This document shows, in pieces, positions 1 to 7,793 of a DNA stretch of 55,989 nt. This stretch comes from Porphyromonadaceae bacterium UBA2720 (GTDB taxonomy: Bacteria > Bacteroidota > Bacteroidia > Bacteroidales > Muribaculaceae). Location of the stretch: positions 1-55,989 of the forward strand of contig DEKO01000026.1 of assembly GCA_002353885.1 (NCBI GenBank). Direction: 5' to 3'. Under the pieces are notes generated by a model. That model was not told the origin of the DNA and searched no databases. It worked only from the letters and a program-made list of their open reading frames with translations. The position numbers were made by a program, and so were the translations under genes. Position 1 is the first letter of the stretch, and every line of letters starts with the position of its first letter.

Positions 1-518
1 ACTATTTCGCGTGGGGAGAAACCTCCCCCAAGGAGGGATATTTTTATTCTAACTACAAATGGTTTGTTGGTGGTGACTACCATCAAATCACGAAGTACTG
101 CGCAAATAGTGACTATGGCATTGTCGACAACATAAATGAACTTGATCCAGCTGACGATGCCGCCTACGTAAACTGGGGATCAGAGTGGCGCATGCCAGAA
201 ACGGCTCAGTTTTCTGAACTGCATGAAAACTGCACAAGTGAGTGGGTTACAGTAAATGGCATGGGGGGATATCTTTTCAAGAGTAAAACAAACGACAGAG
301 CAGTATTCTTTCCTGCTGCAGGTTGGTACAACCCGTATGGTTTTCAGGAGCTGGATGCAGCTGGCAACTATTGGTCACGCTTTAATCTCTACACCTCCTA
401 TCCTTATTACGCTTATGTCTTAGCATTCCGTTATGGTAATATGGGTGTTAATACTTTGGGAATTATAGGCAGACTAAACGGTTGTAGCGTTCGTGCGGTG
501 TATGTTGGACAAGAGTAG
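1..518 (+). CDS. FISUMP-like lipoprotein, C-terminal part (5' truncated by window edge)
   Basis: The reading frame is open from base 3 and runs to a TAG at 516-518; its start lies left of the window. The visible 171 residues match the C-terminal third of the complete proteins at 1226-2758 and 6119-7651: YFAWGE near the edge, then NYKW, ITKY, L-x-P-x-DDAA, WR-M-P, VFFPAAG, YWS and a closing CSVRAVYVGQ. This pattern resembles the Fibrobacter succinogenes major paralogous domain (FISUMP), found in secreted and surface proteins of Bacteroidota and Fibrobacteres. By analogy with its paralogues it should begin with a lipoprotein signal and a fimbrillin-like domain, but that is inferred. An in-frame ATG at 192 is internal and not a start. 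The first cysteine-rich peptide gene follows after 136 bases. Confidence 0.75.
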   Translation, partial: YFAWGETSPKEGYFYSNYKWFVGGDYHQITKYCANSDYGIVDNINELDPADDAAYVNWGSEWRMPETAQFSELHENCTSEWVTVNGMGGYLFKSKTNDRAVFFPAAGWYNPYGFQELDAAGNYWSRFNLYTSYPYYAYVLAFRYGNMGVNTLGIIGRLNGCSVRAVYVGQE

Positions 519-654
519 AGGCACAAACTTCTCCACGGCACAATAAGGCAATTACTGCAAACTGCGAATTTATTAACTTTACAAATAAAAGATTGCGAAA
601 GCAAAATCACGTAAGAAATAAACGTTTTTATTAACCATTCAAACTTTTACTAAA

Positions 655-933
655 ATGAAACATTTAAAAGAAAAAGACTTGTCTCTCAACAAGCAAGTGA
701 TTAGCGACCTTAGTGGTGCTGCTGATACTAGAGAAGAAACCAATGAAGTTGCTTGTGCATCGGATGCTTGCACAGATTCTAATTATAAAATTTGTTGTGA
801 CGAAACTGAGGAAGTTGATTGTATTGCATCTGAAGCATGTATCTCTGTTAATGATTGTCCTGTAACAAATGACTCAATATGTAATATATGCACTAAAGAA
901 TGCCAAGTTCCAGAAACTGAAGTAATTTGTTGA
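655..933 (+). CDS. Cys-rich small protein with RiPP-like leader (candidate lanthipeptide-type precursor)
   Basis: A 92-residue protein with a charged N-terminus ending in LSLNKQVISDLSG, then an acidic Cys/Ser/Thr-rich tail with 11 cysteines, one CC pair and a C-terminal Cys. The leader resembles Bacteroidota natural-product precursor leaders, in which L-x-L-x-K-x-x-I/V-x-x-LS precedes the core, including those annotated as class I lanthipeptides. There is no Sec signal, membrane segment or GG cleavage site. The gene at 2844-3266 starts almost identically (E-K-DLSL-N/D-KQV-V/I-S-N/D-LSG), so the N-terminus is under constraint while the tail varies. It lies 136 bases after one FISUMP lipoprotein and 292 before the next. 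No LanB/LanC, radical SAM or ABC-peptidase gene is in the window, so modification is unproven; it could instead be a disulfide- or metal-binding protein. Confidence 0.6.
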   Translation: MKHLKEKDLSLNKQVISDLSGAADTREETNEVACASDACTDSNYKICCDETEEVDCIASEACISVNDCPVTNDSICNICTKECQVPETEVIC

Positions 934-1225
934 TGCGTGATTGTTAGTGACTCTAACCGATTAATGGATTCATTAACATCGATTGTATTTGTTGAAAAAG
1001 TTTTATCTTCTTGGTTTCTGCGTTTTTATTTTTAGCTTGTTTCTTATAATTTGATTCATGTTTAGACTGGTCAATCAAAGATTTCCAAATTTTAAATATT
1101 TATTATAAGCGCTCAAAATCAATAAGATAAAACATTATAATCATACAATACTGTTGCAAAAGTATCGTTGTGGATATAAAGGAGTTCTACTTCAGAATAA
1201 GTGAAACAATATAATACCAGCTAAG
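934..1225. other. Intergenic region between peptide gene and lipoprotein gene
   Basis: AT-rich, no ORF of note. A small inverted repeat (TTAATG at 961-966 with CATTAA at 971-976) lies just after the peptide gene and could be a weak terminator. At 1149-1156 TACTGTTG matches the Bacteroidota -7 box (TAnnTTTG) at all but one position, so the lipoprotein may have its own promoter; no convincing -33 element was found. Confidence 0.3.
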
Positions 1226-2758
1226 ATGAAAAAGTTTACCTTATTATTAGTTACATTAATATATGTATTTTTGTTGCCTTCATGCGATGATAACGACATT
1301 GAAAAGCGTCAGGCAGTCTTTACCGCCACGGTGCCAGCCGAGGACTTGTCGTCCTCACGCCTTGGCAGCGTTATAAATGGTGTGCCTGCGGCTGATGGCT
1401 TCAATCTGAATGCCCGGTGGAAAGAAGGAGACAAGATACAGATTTTTGTCCGTCAAGATGGCAGAGTGTATCAAGCCGAGAGTCCGTCCACCGTTTTTGA
1501 CATAAGCAGCGATGGCAAGACATGCTCATTTATGGTCACGCTTCCTAAGTCGGTCAAGCGTGACCGTGACTATGATATAATTGGCGTGACGGGAGTAGAA
1601 GCTTATATTGATGCTGAGGATGTGATTGCATCCTACTCACTGAAACGAGTTGGCATTGATGTTAATGGCGAACTCTCGTTGCCAATGTGGTTCACAGCAA
1701 AGAAGGGAAGCAATCAAGCGAAGTTCAGCCACCTGTGCGTCTACGAGGTTCTGACTGTGAACAACAACTCGGAATCGAGCATCACGTTCAGGCATCAAGG
1801 CTTTGATGTGACTAATCCGTGGTACAAGTATAGTGACAAGATTGTACTCACCAATAGTTCGAGAAAAATAGTGTCTCAAGATAGCCAAACCGATGCTGAG
1901 AGCAATGAAATTACAATAGCTCCCGGCGCAACAGGTACAATAGTATCGTGGTATATTCCGGCCTATGATATAATTGATGCTACAACTGGCGTGAGCAATG
2001 CCGCAATCGACAATGCCAGGCTTAAGGCTGTTATCAATAACGATGCTGTCAGCACCGATGATGTGTTGAAATCACATAAAATTTTCGCGCGTGGCAACGC
2101 TTATTATATGGATGTCAACTGGGACGGCTCAAGCTTGTTTTATTCTAATGCGTTCTGCCCCGACGGAAATCATCCACACATCATAGACATGGGCTTCCCG
2201 TCAGGGACAAAGTGGGCGTGCTGTAATGTGATGGCCAACAGTCCGGCTGAAAGTGGATATTATTTCGCTTGGGGTGAAACAAAACGCAAGACAAGTTATG
2301 ACTGGGATAACTACAAGTGGTGTAAGAGGAGCGGTGACAACATCGTGATTACTAAGTACCACTACAATGTGGATGGTAAATCTCGACTTGATCCTGAAGA
2401 TGATGCTGCCACTGCAAATTGGGGAGCTGCTTGGAGAATGCCTACATACTTGCAGTTAAAAGAATTGTTGGATAACAGCGATAGCGATTGGACCAATGTG
2501 AATGGTGTGTGGGGACGTGTTTTCAAGAGCAAAACCAATGGAGAATCAGTCTTTTTCCCTGCTACAGGTTATCGTTATGAGAGCACAATTTATAATTTTG
2601 GTACATCAGCAGAGTATTGGTCCTGTGTTACATACTATACAACTACTTATGGTATAGGACTATATATAGAAGGAGGTGATGTCGGAAACTGCTCCATTGG
2701 CGGCAAACAACGATGCGCAGGCCATGTAGTCCGTGCAGTGCATGTTGCACAAGAGTAG
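1226..2758 (+). CDS. Surface lipoprotein, fimbrillin-like N-terminus and FISUMP-like C-terminus
   Basis: 510 residues. A lipoprotein signal peptide ends at LPSC (Cys20), followed at once by DDND; acidic residues in this position act as a surface-export signal in Bacteroidota, so the protein is probably on the cell surface. Residues about 30-300 resemble the fimbrillin/Mfa-like family: AVFTATV near the start, then W-K-EGDKIQIFV, the usual W-x-x-GD-x-I signature, and a series of beta-strand-like segments. Residues about 310-510 are FISUMP-like (CPDGNHPHIIDMGFPSGTKWA, YYFAWGE, WRMP, VFFPATG, VRAVHV). The protein at 6119-7651 is a full-length paralogue and bases 1-518 hold the end of a third. It lies between two Cys-rich peptide genes. 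The function is unknown; a pilus-tip, adhesin or anchoring role is possible from the fimbrillin-like part. Confidence 0.75.
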   Translation: MKKFTLLLVTLIYVFLLPSCDDNDIEKRQAVFTATVPAEDLSSSRLGSVINGVPAADGFNLNARWKEGDKIQIFVRQDGRVYQAESPSTVFDISSDGKTCSFMVTLPKSVKRDRDYDIIGVTGVEAYIDAEDVIASYSLKRVGIDVNGELSLPMWFTAKKGSNQAKFSHLCVYEVLTVNNNSESSITFRHQGFDVTNPWYKYSDKIVLTNSSRKIVSQDSQTDAESNEITIAPGATGTIVSWYIPAYDIIDATTGVSNAAIDNARLKAVINNDAVSTDDVLKSHKIFARGNAYYMDVNWDGSSLFYSNAFCPDGNHPHIIDMGFPSGTKWACCNVMANSPAESGYYFAWGETKRKTSYDWDNYKWCKRSGDNIVITKYHYNVDGKSRLDPEDDAATANWGAAWRMPTYLQLKELLDNSDSDWTNVNGVWGRVFKSKTNGESVFFPATGYRYESTIYNFGTSAEYWSCVTYYTTTYGIGLYIEGGDVGNCSIGGKQRCAGHVVRAVHVAQE

Positions 2759-2843
2759 AGCCACCAATTAATCTACGTCTCAAGTGAGATTGCTAAGGCA
2801 AGATCACAAGAAAAAATATTATTAACTTTTAATTCATGCAATT

Positions 2844-3266
2844 ATGAAAAAAATTACCGAAAAAGACTTGTCGCTCGACAAGCAGGTGGTTAGCAACCTG
2901 AGTGGTAACACAAGTACCCATGCCGGCACTGAGAACTGCATCAATGAAGCTAAATCAGAAGATTTCCAATGTAAAACCAATGAACCAGCATGTGAAGTAA
3001 GTTACAATGCCAACACGTGCAGATGCACAGAAATACCTGATTGCACAGATTCTTTAATATGCCATCACACAGATTCTATGTATCAACCTTGCTGTGATGT
3101 ACGCACCCGTCATTGTCCCCCAGAGTCGAAAGAGTGCTATGAGACTTACATTTGCCCAGAGACGCATATTTGTGACACTCAAGAATGCCTAACGGACACA
3201 TGTCCAGAAACGTATTTATGTGACCCCGAATCTATGGAAATTAATTGTGCCATACCTGCAGATTAG
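2844..3266 (+). CDS. Cys-rich small protein with RiPP-like leader, second copy, longer tail
   Basis: 140 residues. The first 21 (with EKDLSLDKQVVSNLSG) are nearly the same as in the 655-933 protein, but the tail is longer, with 17 cysteines. The last third shows a short degenerate repeat: ETYIC, ETHIC and ETYLC preceded by CP or P. The tail is rich in Thr, Glu and Pro. There is no export signal or membrane segment. It follows the lipoprotein gene by 85 bases, and the spacer resembles the one before the first peptide gene (shared 'acaagagtagag' around the upstream stop and a related 'gca-a/g-atcac' stretch), so lipoprotein plus peptide look like a duplicated unit. Conserved leader, variable Cys/Thr-rich tail is what one expects of a RiPP precursor family; a non-modified Cys-rich protein remains possible. 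Confidence 0.6.
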   Translation: MKKITEKDLSLDKQVVSNLSGNTSTHAGTENCINEAKSEDFQCKTNEPACEVSYNANTCRCTEIPDCTDSLICHHTDSMYQPCCDVRTRHCPPESKECYETYICPETHICDTQECLTDTCPETYLCDPESMEINCAIPAD

Positions 3267-3331
3267 CTTTCGAAAAAATGTTAATATCGTAGAGTGTTGC
3301 TACAATTATTTCTTATTTTATACAAAATTAT

Positions 3332-3339
3332 TATTTTTG
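3332..3339 (+). promoter_or_regulatory. -7 promoter element upstream of MG2/plug gene
   Basis: TATTTTTG matches the Bacteroidota -7 consensus TAnnTTTG and sits 11 bases before the first of four in-frame ATGs (3351, 3357, 3360, 3363). This argues against an upstream start at 3294. No good -33 element is visible at the usual distance. Confidence 0.45.
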
Positions 3340-3350
3340 TAAAATTCTTG

Positions 3351-6050
3351 ATGACAATGATGATGAAAAAGTATGTTCTCTTCCTGATATTTGCCATAAT
3401 GTGTGCAGTGAATGGTTATAGCCAGGATTTCTCGTTCATGAAACAGAATCTTGACTGGCAGGTCTATAACTATCCGCAGGAGAAAATCCACGTGATGACC
3501 GACAAACCTTATTACATCACCGGCGACACCGTGTGGCTTCGTGCCTTTGTGGTAGATGCCGCAACTCACCAGCCGGTTGATGCCAGCAAGTTCGTCTATG
3601 TAGAGCTCATTAGCCCCATGAACGAGGTGTCGATGCGCATCAAAATCAAGGAGCGTGACGGAGTCTTTAAGGGCTATCTCCCCCTCAACCCCACCAAGGT
3701 CGCCGAGGGTGAATATACCCTCACCGCCTACACAATGTTCATGCAGAACCAGGGAGAACAGTATTTTTTCAAGAAGAAGGTTAAAATCACGAGTTCATTT
3801 GCCATCAAGCGCAAGATTGACTATGAGTTGGAATGGAAAAACCGGGGTGAGGACAACGAGAGCATGAAAATCAACTTTCGTTATCTCGACACCGAGTCGG
3901 GTGAGCCGTGTCCCTACAACTCGTTCAGCTATAAGCTGCCCGGTGGCAAAGTCGTGGAATGGAAAGGTGGTAAGCGCAACTTGAGCATTGAAATAGACCA
4001 TAAGGACTTGCGTGATGGAGCCGTTTTTGTTAAATATGGCAACTATGGCAAGTACATTACCTTCCCATCGAGTAGCTCCATGACCTACGACGTGAGTTTC
4101 TATCCCGAGGGTGGATATCTCGTTCCGGGCTTCGAGAACCGCATGACTTTCAAGGCTATGGACAGCAACGGCAAGCCGGCCGACATCACTGGCGACATAG
4201 TTGACAGCAGCGGCAACAAGGTGGCAAGCATCACTACTACTCACGACGGCATGGGGCTCGCCACGTTCAACCCACAAGAGGGGATTATCTATCGGGCAGT
4301 ATGCCAAAATGATGACCTGGGAGAAAAAACATTCGACTTGCCGCAGGTGAGAAGTGATGCTACTGTGCTGCAGGTAAGACAAGAAAACAATACTGTGAAG
4401 ATTGAGGCAAAAGGTGGCCAGCAGAGCACTGCTATGATAGCCGTGCAGCAGCGAGGCCGTCTTCTCGCCACTGGCTATGGCAGCGTCACGGTCGCTACCG
4501 ATACGCTCCCGGCTGGCGTGATACAGGCACTGCTGATAACTGAGAATGGAAGAATGCTCAGCGAGCGACTTTTCTTCGTCACTGGCAAGCACGTGCCCAA
4601 TGCAAAATTGGCTAGTGACAAGAGCAGCTACGACAGCCGCGAATTGGTGCAGGCGAGCGTTGACCTGAGTGAATTTGTCAATGCCGCAGGCAACTTTGCC
4701 GTGAGCGTGACCGATGACCGTACTATAGCCCCCGACAGCACTACCTCTATCCTGACCAATCTCCTCCTGCAGAGCGACCTGCAGGGACGCATTAATAATC
4801 CCGGCTGGTATTTCGTCACGCCCAATCGTCAGCAAGAGCTCGACTTGCTCATGATGACTCAAGGCTGGCGACGCTACGATGTGCCTCATGCGTTGCTGGG
4901 AAAAATACTGGCACCACAATATCCCATTGAGAAGGGACAGACCCTCAGTGGCACTGTGCGAACCGAGTGGCGCAAGAAACTCATGAAAAACGCGATGATA
5001 AAAGTGATTGCCCATCGCATTGGTTATGCCAATGTGGTCACCAGTGATGAGAATGGGCGATGGGAAATCAACAACGTCGTTTTCCCCGACAGCACCAAGT
5101 TTATCATCCAAGCCGCCAACAAGAAAGGTTCCACGCTCAGTAACCTGAAAATCGACCAGGACGTTTTCCCCACACAGGCTCCATTAGCTTTCTCCCGCGA
5201 AATCATTCGGCCCTGGGATGAAGAAAGCCGGCTAACGATTAGCTATATAAGCAATGAGAAGAACCGCTTGCAATATGTCGACGGAGTGGCTAGTGTGCTG
5301 CTCGACGAGGTGGTTGTGCAGTCTTATCGTCGCAAGAAAGCACTCTCCATCTATGAGCTTGTCGCAACTCACTCACGCGACTATCAGTTCTTTGAAAAGC
5401 GTGGCATAAGCGACTTTGAGACGGCTTTGCGTTATTTTGCCGGCATTGTGGTAACACCCAACAGCCTGTACAGTACCCGAGACCGTGGAGAACTGATTGG
5501 CATATTGGTTGATGGAATACCTCTTGAAGGAATGCGAATACCCGATATTGCCGGTTTCACTTATTCTTCGGGACAGGATGGGGAAGCTAATTTGATGAAT
5601 TCATCTTCTGACGACTCTTTTAGATTACTCAAAGAATTGTATCCGTTTGATGTTGTAAAGCAGATTGATTTCATCCGTGGTGCCGAGGCTTTGGCATTCG
5701 GTGGAGGAAATTATAAGGGTGGCATTGTCGCGATTACAACCAAGGATGGCACCGAAATGAAAAAAGGGCGTCCCGACGAAACTATCAAGACCTTTATACC
5801 GCTGGGATTCCAGCGTCCCGCCGAGTTTTACGCCCCACGCTATGACACCGGAAACGGTGGCATGGGCGAGGGCACCGATCTAAGAGAGACAATATACTGG
5901 AATCCGTCAATTACAATAGGAAGCAACAGGCTGGCACGCTTCAACTTCTACACAGGCGACGCGCCAAGAACTAATTACACCATCACCGTGGAAGGTGTGA
6001 CTACGACTGGCGAAATAATTCACGCTGTGAAGAGAATTGAAAAGAAATAA
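3351..6050 (+). CDS. Secreted MG2-domain protein with TonB plug domain but no beta-barrel
   Basis: About 899 residues from 3351; ATGs at 3357, 3360 and 3363 are equally possible, and 3363 gives the neatest signal peptide (MKKYVLFLIFAIMCAVNGYS, then QDFSF). Residues about 35-155 look like a macroglobulin MG2-type domain (EKIHVMTDKPYYITGDTVWL, then FVYVELISP), followed by more beta-rich repeats. At about 680-810 there is a TonB-receptor plug-like domain (ALRYFAGIVV, ILVDGIPLEG, VKQIDFIRGAEALAFGG, KGGIVAITTKDG). The protein ends soon after, so the outer-membrane barrel of a real TonB-dependent receptor is missing. Proteins with this layout occur in Bacteroidota and are of unclear function. Its place between a Cys-rich peptide gene and a FISUMP lipoprotein suggests a shared surface process, perhaps handling the peptide; that is inference. 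Confidence 0.75.
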   Translation: MTMMMKKYVLFLIFAIMCAVNGYSQDFSFMKQNLDWQVYNYPQEKIHVMTDKPYYITGDTVWLRAFVVDAATHQPVDASKFVYVELISPMNEVSMRIKIKERDGVFKGYLPLNPTKVAEGEYTLTAYTMFMQNQGEQYFFKKKVKITSSFAIKRKIDYELEWKNRGEDNESMKINFRYLDTESGEPCPYNSFSYKLPGGKVVEWKGGKRNLSIEIDHKDLRDGAVFVKYGNYGKYITFPSSSSMTYDVSFYPEGGYLVPGFENRMTFKAMDSNGKPADITGDIVDSSGNKVASITTTHDGMGLATFNPQEGIIYRAVCQNDDLGEKTFDLPQVRSDATVLQVRQENNTVKIEAKGGQQSTAMIAVQQRGRLLATGYGSVTVATDTLPAGVIQALLITENGRMLSERLFFVTGKHVPNAKLASDKSSYDSRELVQASVDLSEFVNAAGNFAVSVTDDRTIAPDSTTSILTNLLLQSDLQGRINNPGWYFVTPNRQQELDLLMMTQGWRRYDVPHALLGKILAPQYPIEKGQTLSGTVRTEWRKKLMKNAMIKVIAHRIGYANVVTSDENGRWEINNVVFPDSTKFIIQAANKKGSTLSNLKIDQDVFPTQAPLAFSREIIRPWDEESRLTISYISNEKNRLQYVDGVASVLLDEVVVQSYRRKKALSIYELVATHSRDYQFFEKRGISDFETALRYFAGIVVTPNSLYSTRDRGELIGILVDGIPLEGMRIPDIAGFTYSSGQDGEANLMNSSSDDSFRLLKELYPFDVVKQIDFIRGAEALAFGGGNYKGGIVAITTKDGTEMKKGRPDETIKTFIPLGFQRPAEFYAPRYDTGNGGMGEGTDLRETIYWNPSITIGSNRLARFNFYTGDAPRTNYTITVEGVTTTGEIIHAVKRIEKK

Positions 6051-6072
6051 CCGATTATAGTTTATTAACCTT

Positions 6073-6098
6073 CCTGTTTTGAAACACACTAAAACAGG
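6073..6098. repeat. 8-bp inverted repeat between MG2/plug gene and lipoprotein
   Basis: CCTGTTTT at 6073-6080 pairs with AAAACAGG at 6091-6098 around a 10-base loop, 22 bases after the upstream stop and 20 before the next ATG. It could be a weak terminator or an operator; there is no T tract after it. Confidence 0.3.
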
Positions 6099-6118
6099 AT
6101 AATCACCAACAAGACAAT

Positions 6119-7651
6119 ATGAAAAAAATTGCCTTAATATTACTACTTTCAATCACAATGTCTTGGCTCTCATCTTGTGATGAAAAAGATGCGCCTAGTG
6201 TTGTTTTCACAGCATTGATTCCCGATGAAGACATGTCTTCGCAGCGTCCTGGTAGCATAATCAAGGATATTACTATGTCGCAAGGAATAAATTCGTTCAA
6301 CCTGTCGGCCAGGTGGAAAGATGGGGATGTTATCCAGCTCTTTGTGCGACAGGGCGGCAAGATTTATCAGGTTGAGAACTTGGCAACGGTCTTTGACATT
6401 AGCGCCGATGGTAAGAAATGTTCGTTCAATTTCACAATGCCCTCGTTGGTTAATGAAAGTCTTGAATATGAGATTATTGGTGTTACAGGAATTGATGCGC
6501 ACATCGAGGGGCAAAACGTGGTCGTTAATAGCAGCATGAAGAGAATACCACTTGAAAACGGTAACACAATGCCGTCGCCCATGTGGTTTATAATTAACAA
6601 AACCAACCTCACCACCGGTAATAGGCAAGTACAATTTAAGCATCTGGGCACCTATGAGGTGCTGAGCGTTAATAACAACTCAACTTCAAGCATTACTTTT
6701 AAGCACTGTGGATTTTTTTCTTATACCTTTCCCTGGTACCTGATTGATGGAAGCATAGTAATTGGTTCCAAGGCTGGTACTGCAAGCAATGACACAGAGC
6801 AAACTGATGTCCAAAGTGATGATATTACAATCGCTCCGGGGGCGGTGGGAGCCATACTTTCGTGGTATATACCCATTGGCCGTCATATTACACTGGCTAG
6901 GCTCCATGCCATTATTGACGGGCAGGAAATGACAAGCATTGACATGATGAGATATTCAAAAAACATAGAGTCTGGCAAGGCCTATTATATGCAAGCCACT
7001 TGGGATGGGTCAGCGCTTTACTTCTCTAATGATTTTTGTCCCGACGGGAATCATCCTCATGCCATCGACCTCGGCTTGCCATCGGGAACAAAGTGGGCTT
7101 GCTGCAATGTCGGTGCTAATGACCCCACAAGACGCGGTGGGTATTACGCATGGGGTGAAATCTCACAAAAGGACAGATATGAACAAGGTAACTACAAGTG
7201 GTGGGACAACGGCGACTATACCAAGATTACAAAATATTGCCGCAATGGAGATTTTGGCGTGGTTGATGGCAGGATGGAACTGGAGCCTGAGGATGATGTG
7301 GCATTTGTTAATTTGGGGACGGGATGGCGTATGCCGTCACGCCAGCAAGTTGAGGAGCTGATAAATAATTGCTCTAGTAGTTGGATGTTAAGTAATGGCA
7401 TCCCGGGCCGAGTTTTTCGAAGTAACATCAACAATGAGTTGATATTCATGCCTGCGGGGGGCTACTTTAATGGCGAATACGTCAGGGATTATGAATCAAC
7501 CGGTTTATTCTGGTCACGCTCATTCCCAACCTCAGCTCCCTATTTGGCTCACGGTTTAGCGTTTTCAGGCGGCAGTGTAGGATGGGCTAAATTAAACAAT
7601 CTGGGAAGGCACAACGGTTGCAACGTTCGGGCAGTTTATGTTGGACAATAG
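6119..7651 (+). CDS. Surface lipoprotein, fimbrillin-like N-terminus and FISUMP-like C-terminus (paralogue)
   Basis: 510 residues, the same length and layout as the 1226-2758 protein. The signal peptide ends at LSSC (Cys20), then DEKD, again an acidic stretch consistent with surface export. The fimbrillin-like part has VVFTALIPDEDMSS, a W-K-DGDVIQLFV signature and VFDISADGKKCSF, all closely matching the paralogue; the FISUMP-like part has CPDGNHPHAIDLGLPSGTKWACCNVGAN, YYAWGE, GWRMP, FMPAGGYF and CNVRAVYVGQ. The region after WRMP differs most between copies, which may be the part facing outward. It is the last gene of this plus-strand group and, unlike the other two copies, has no Cys-rich peptide gene behind it. 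Specific function unknown. Confidence 0.75.
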   Translation: MKKIALILLLSITMSWLSSCDEKDAPSVVFTALIPDEDMSSQRPGSIIKDITMSQGINSFNLSARWKDGDVIQLFVRQGGKIYQVENLATVFDISADGKKCSFNFTMPSLVNESLEYEIIGVTGIDAHIEGQNVVVNSSMKRIPLENGNTMPSPMWFIINKTNLTTGNRQVQFKHLGTYEVLSVNNNSTSSITFKHCGFFSYTFPWYLIDGSIVIGSKAGTASNDTEQTDVQSDDITIAPGAVGAILSWYIPIGRHITLARLHAIIDGQEMTSIDMMRYSKNIESGKAYYMQATWDGSALYFSNDFCPDGNHPHAIDLGLPSGTKWACCNVGANDPTRRGGYYAWGEISQKDRYEQGNYKWWDNGDYTKITKYCRNGDFGVVDGRMELEPEDDVAFVNLGTGWRMPSRQQVEELINNCSSSWMLSNGIPGRVFRSNINNELIFMPAGGYFNGEYVRDYESTGLFWSRSFPTSAPYLAHGLAFSGGSVGWAKLNNLGRHNGCNVRAVYVGQ

Positions 7652-7793
7652 TGGGGTCCCGACAAGCTAACTGCATTCTGTGATTTATTGTTGTGACAGG
7701 CTAGAGTTATTATCAGTAAGTGACAGTTTACCGATTCCTGCGAGTAGCAGACTTGGAGATGTGCGAAAAATGAAGAAATCTGCACGTTAACGA

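Noticed and set aside
3795..5111. 438-codon open frame on the minus strand
   Set aside because: Antisense shadow of the MG2/plug protein; no recognisable motif and no promoter.
7652..7793. Possible terminator or small gene between convergent lipoprotein and U32 genes
   Set aside because: No inverted repeat with T run and no coding potential could be found.
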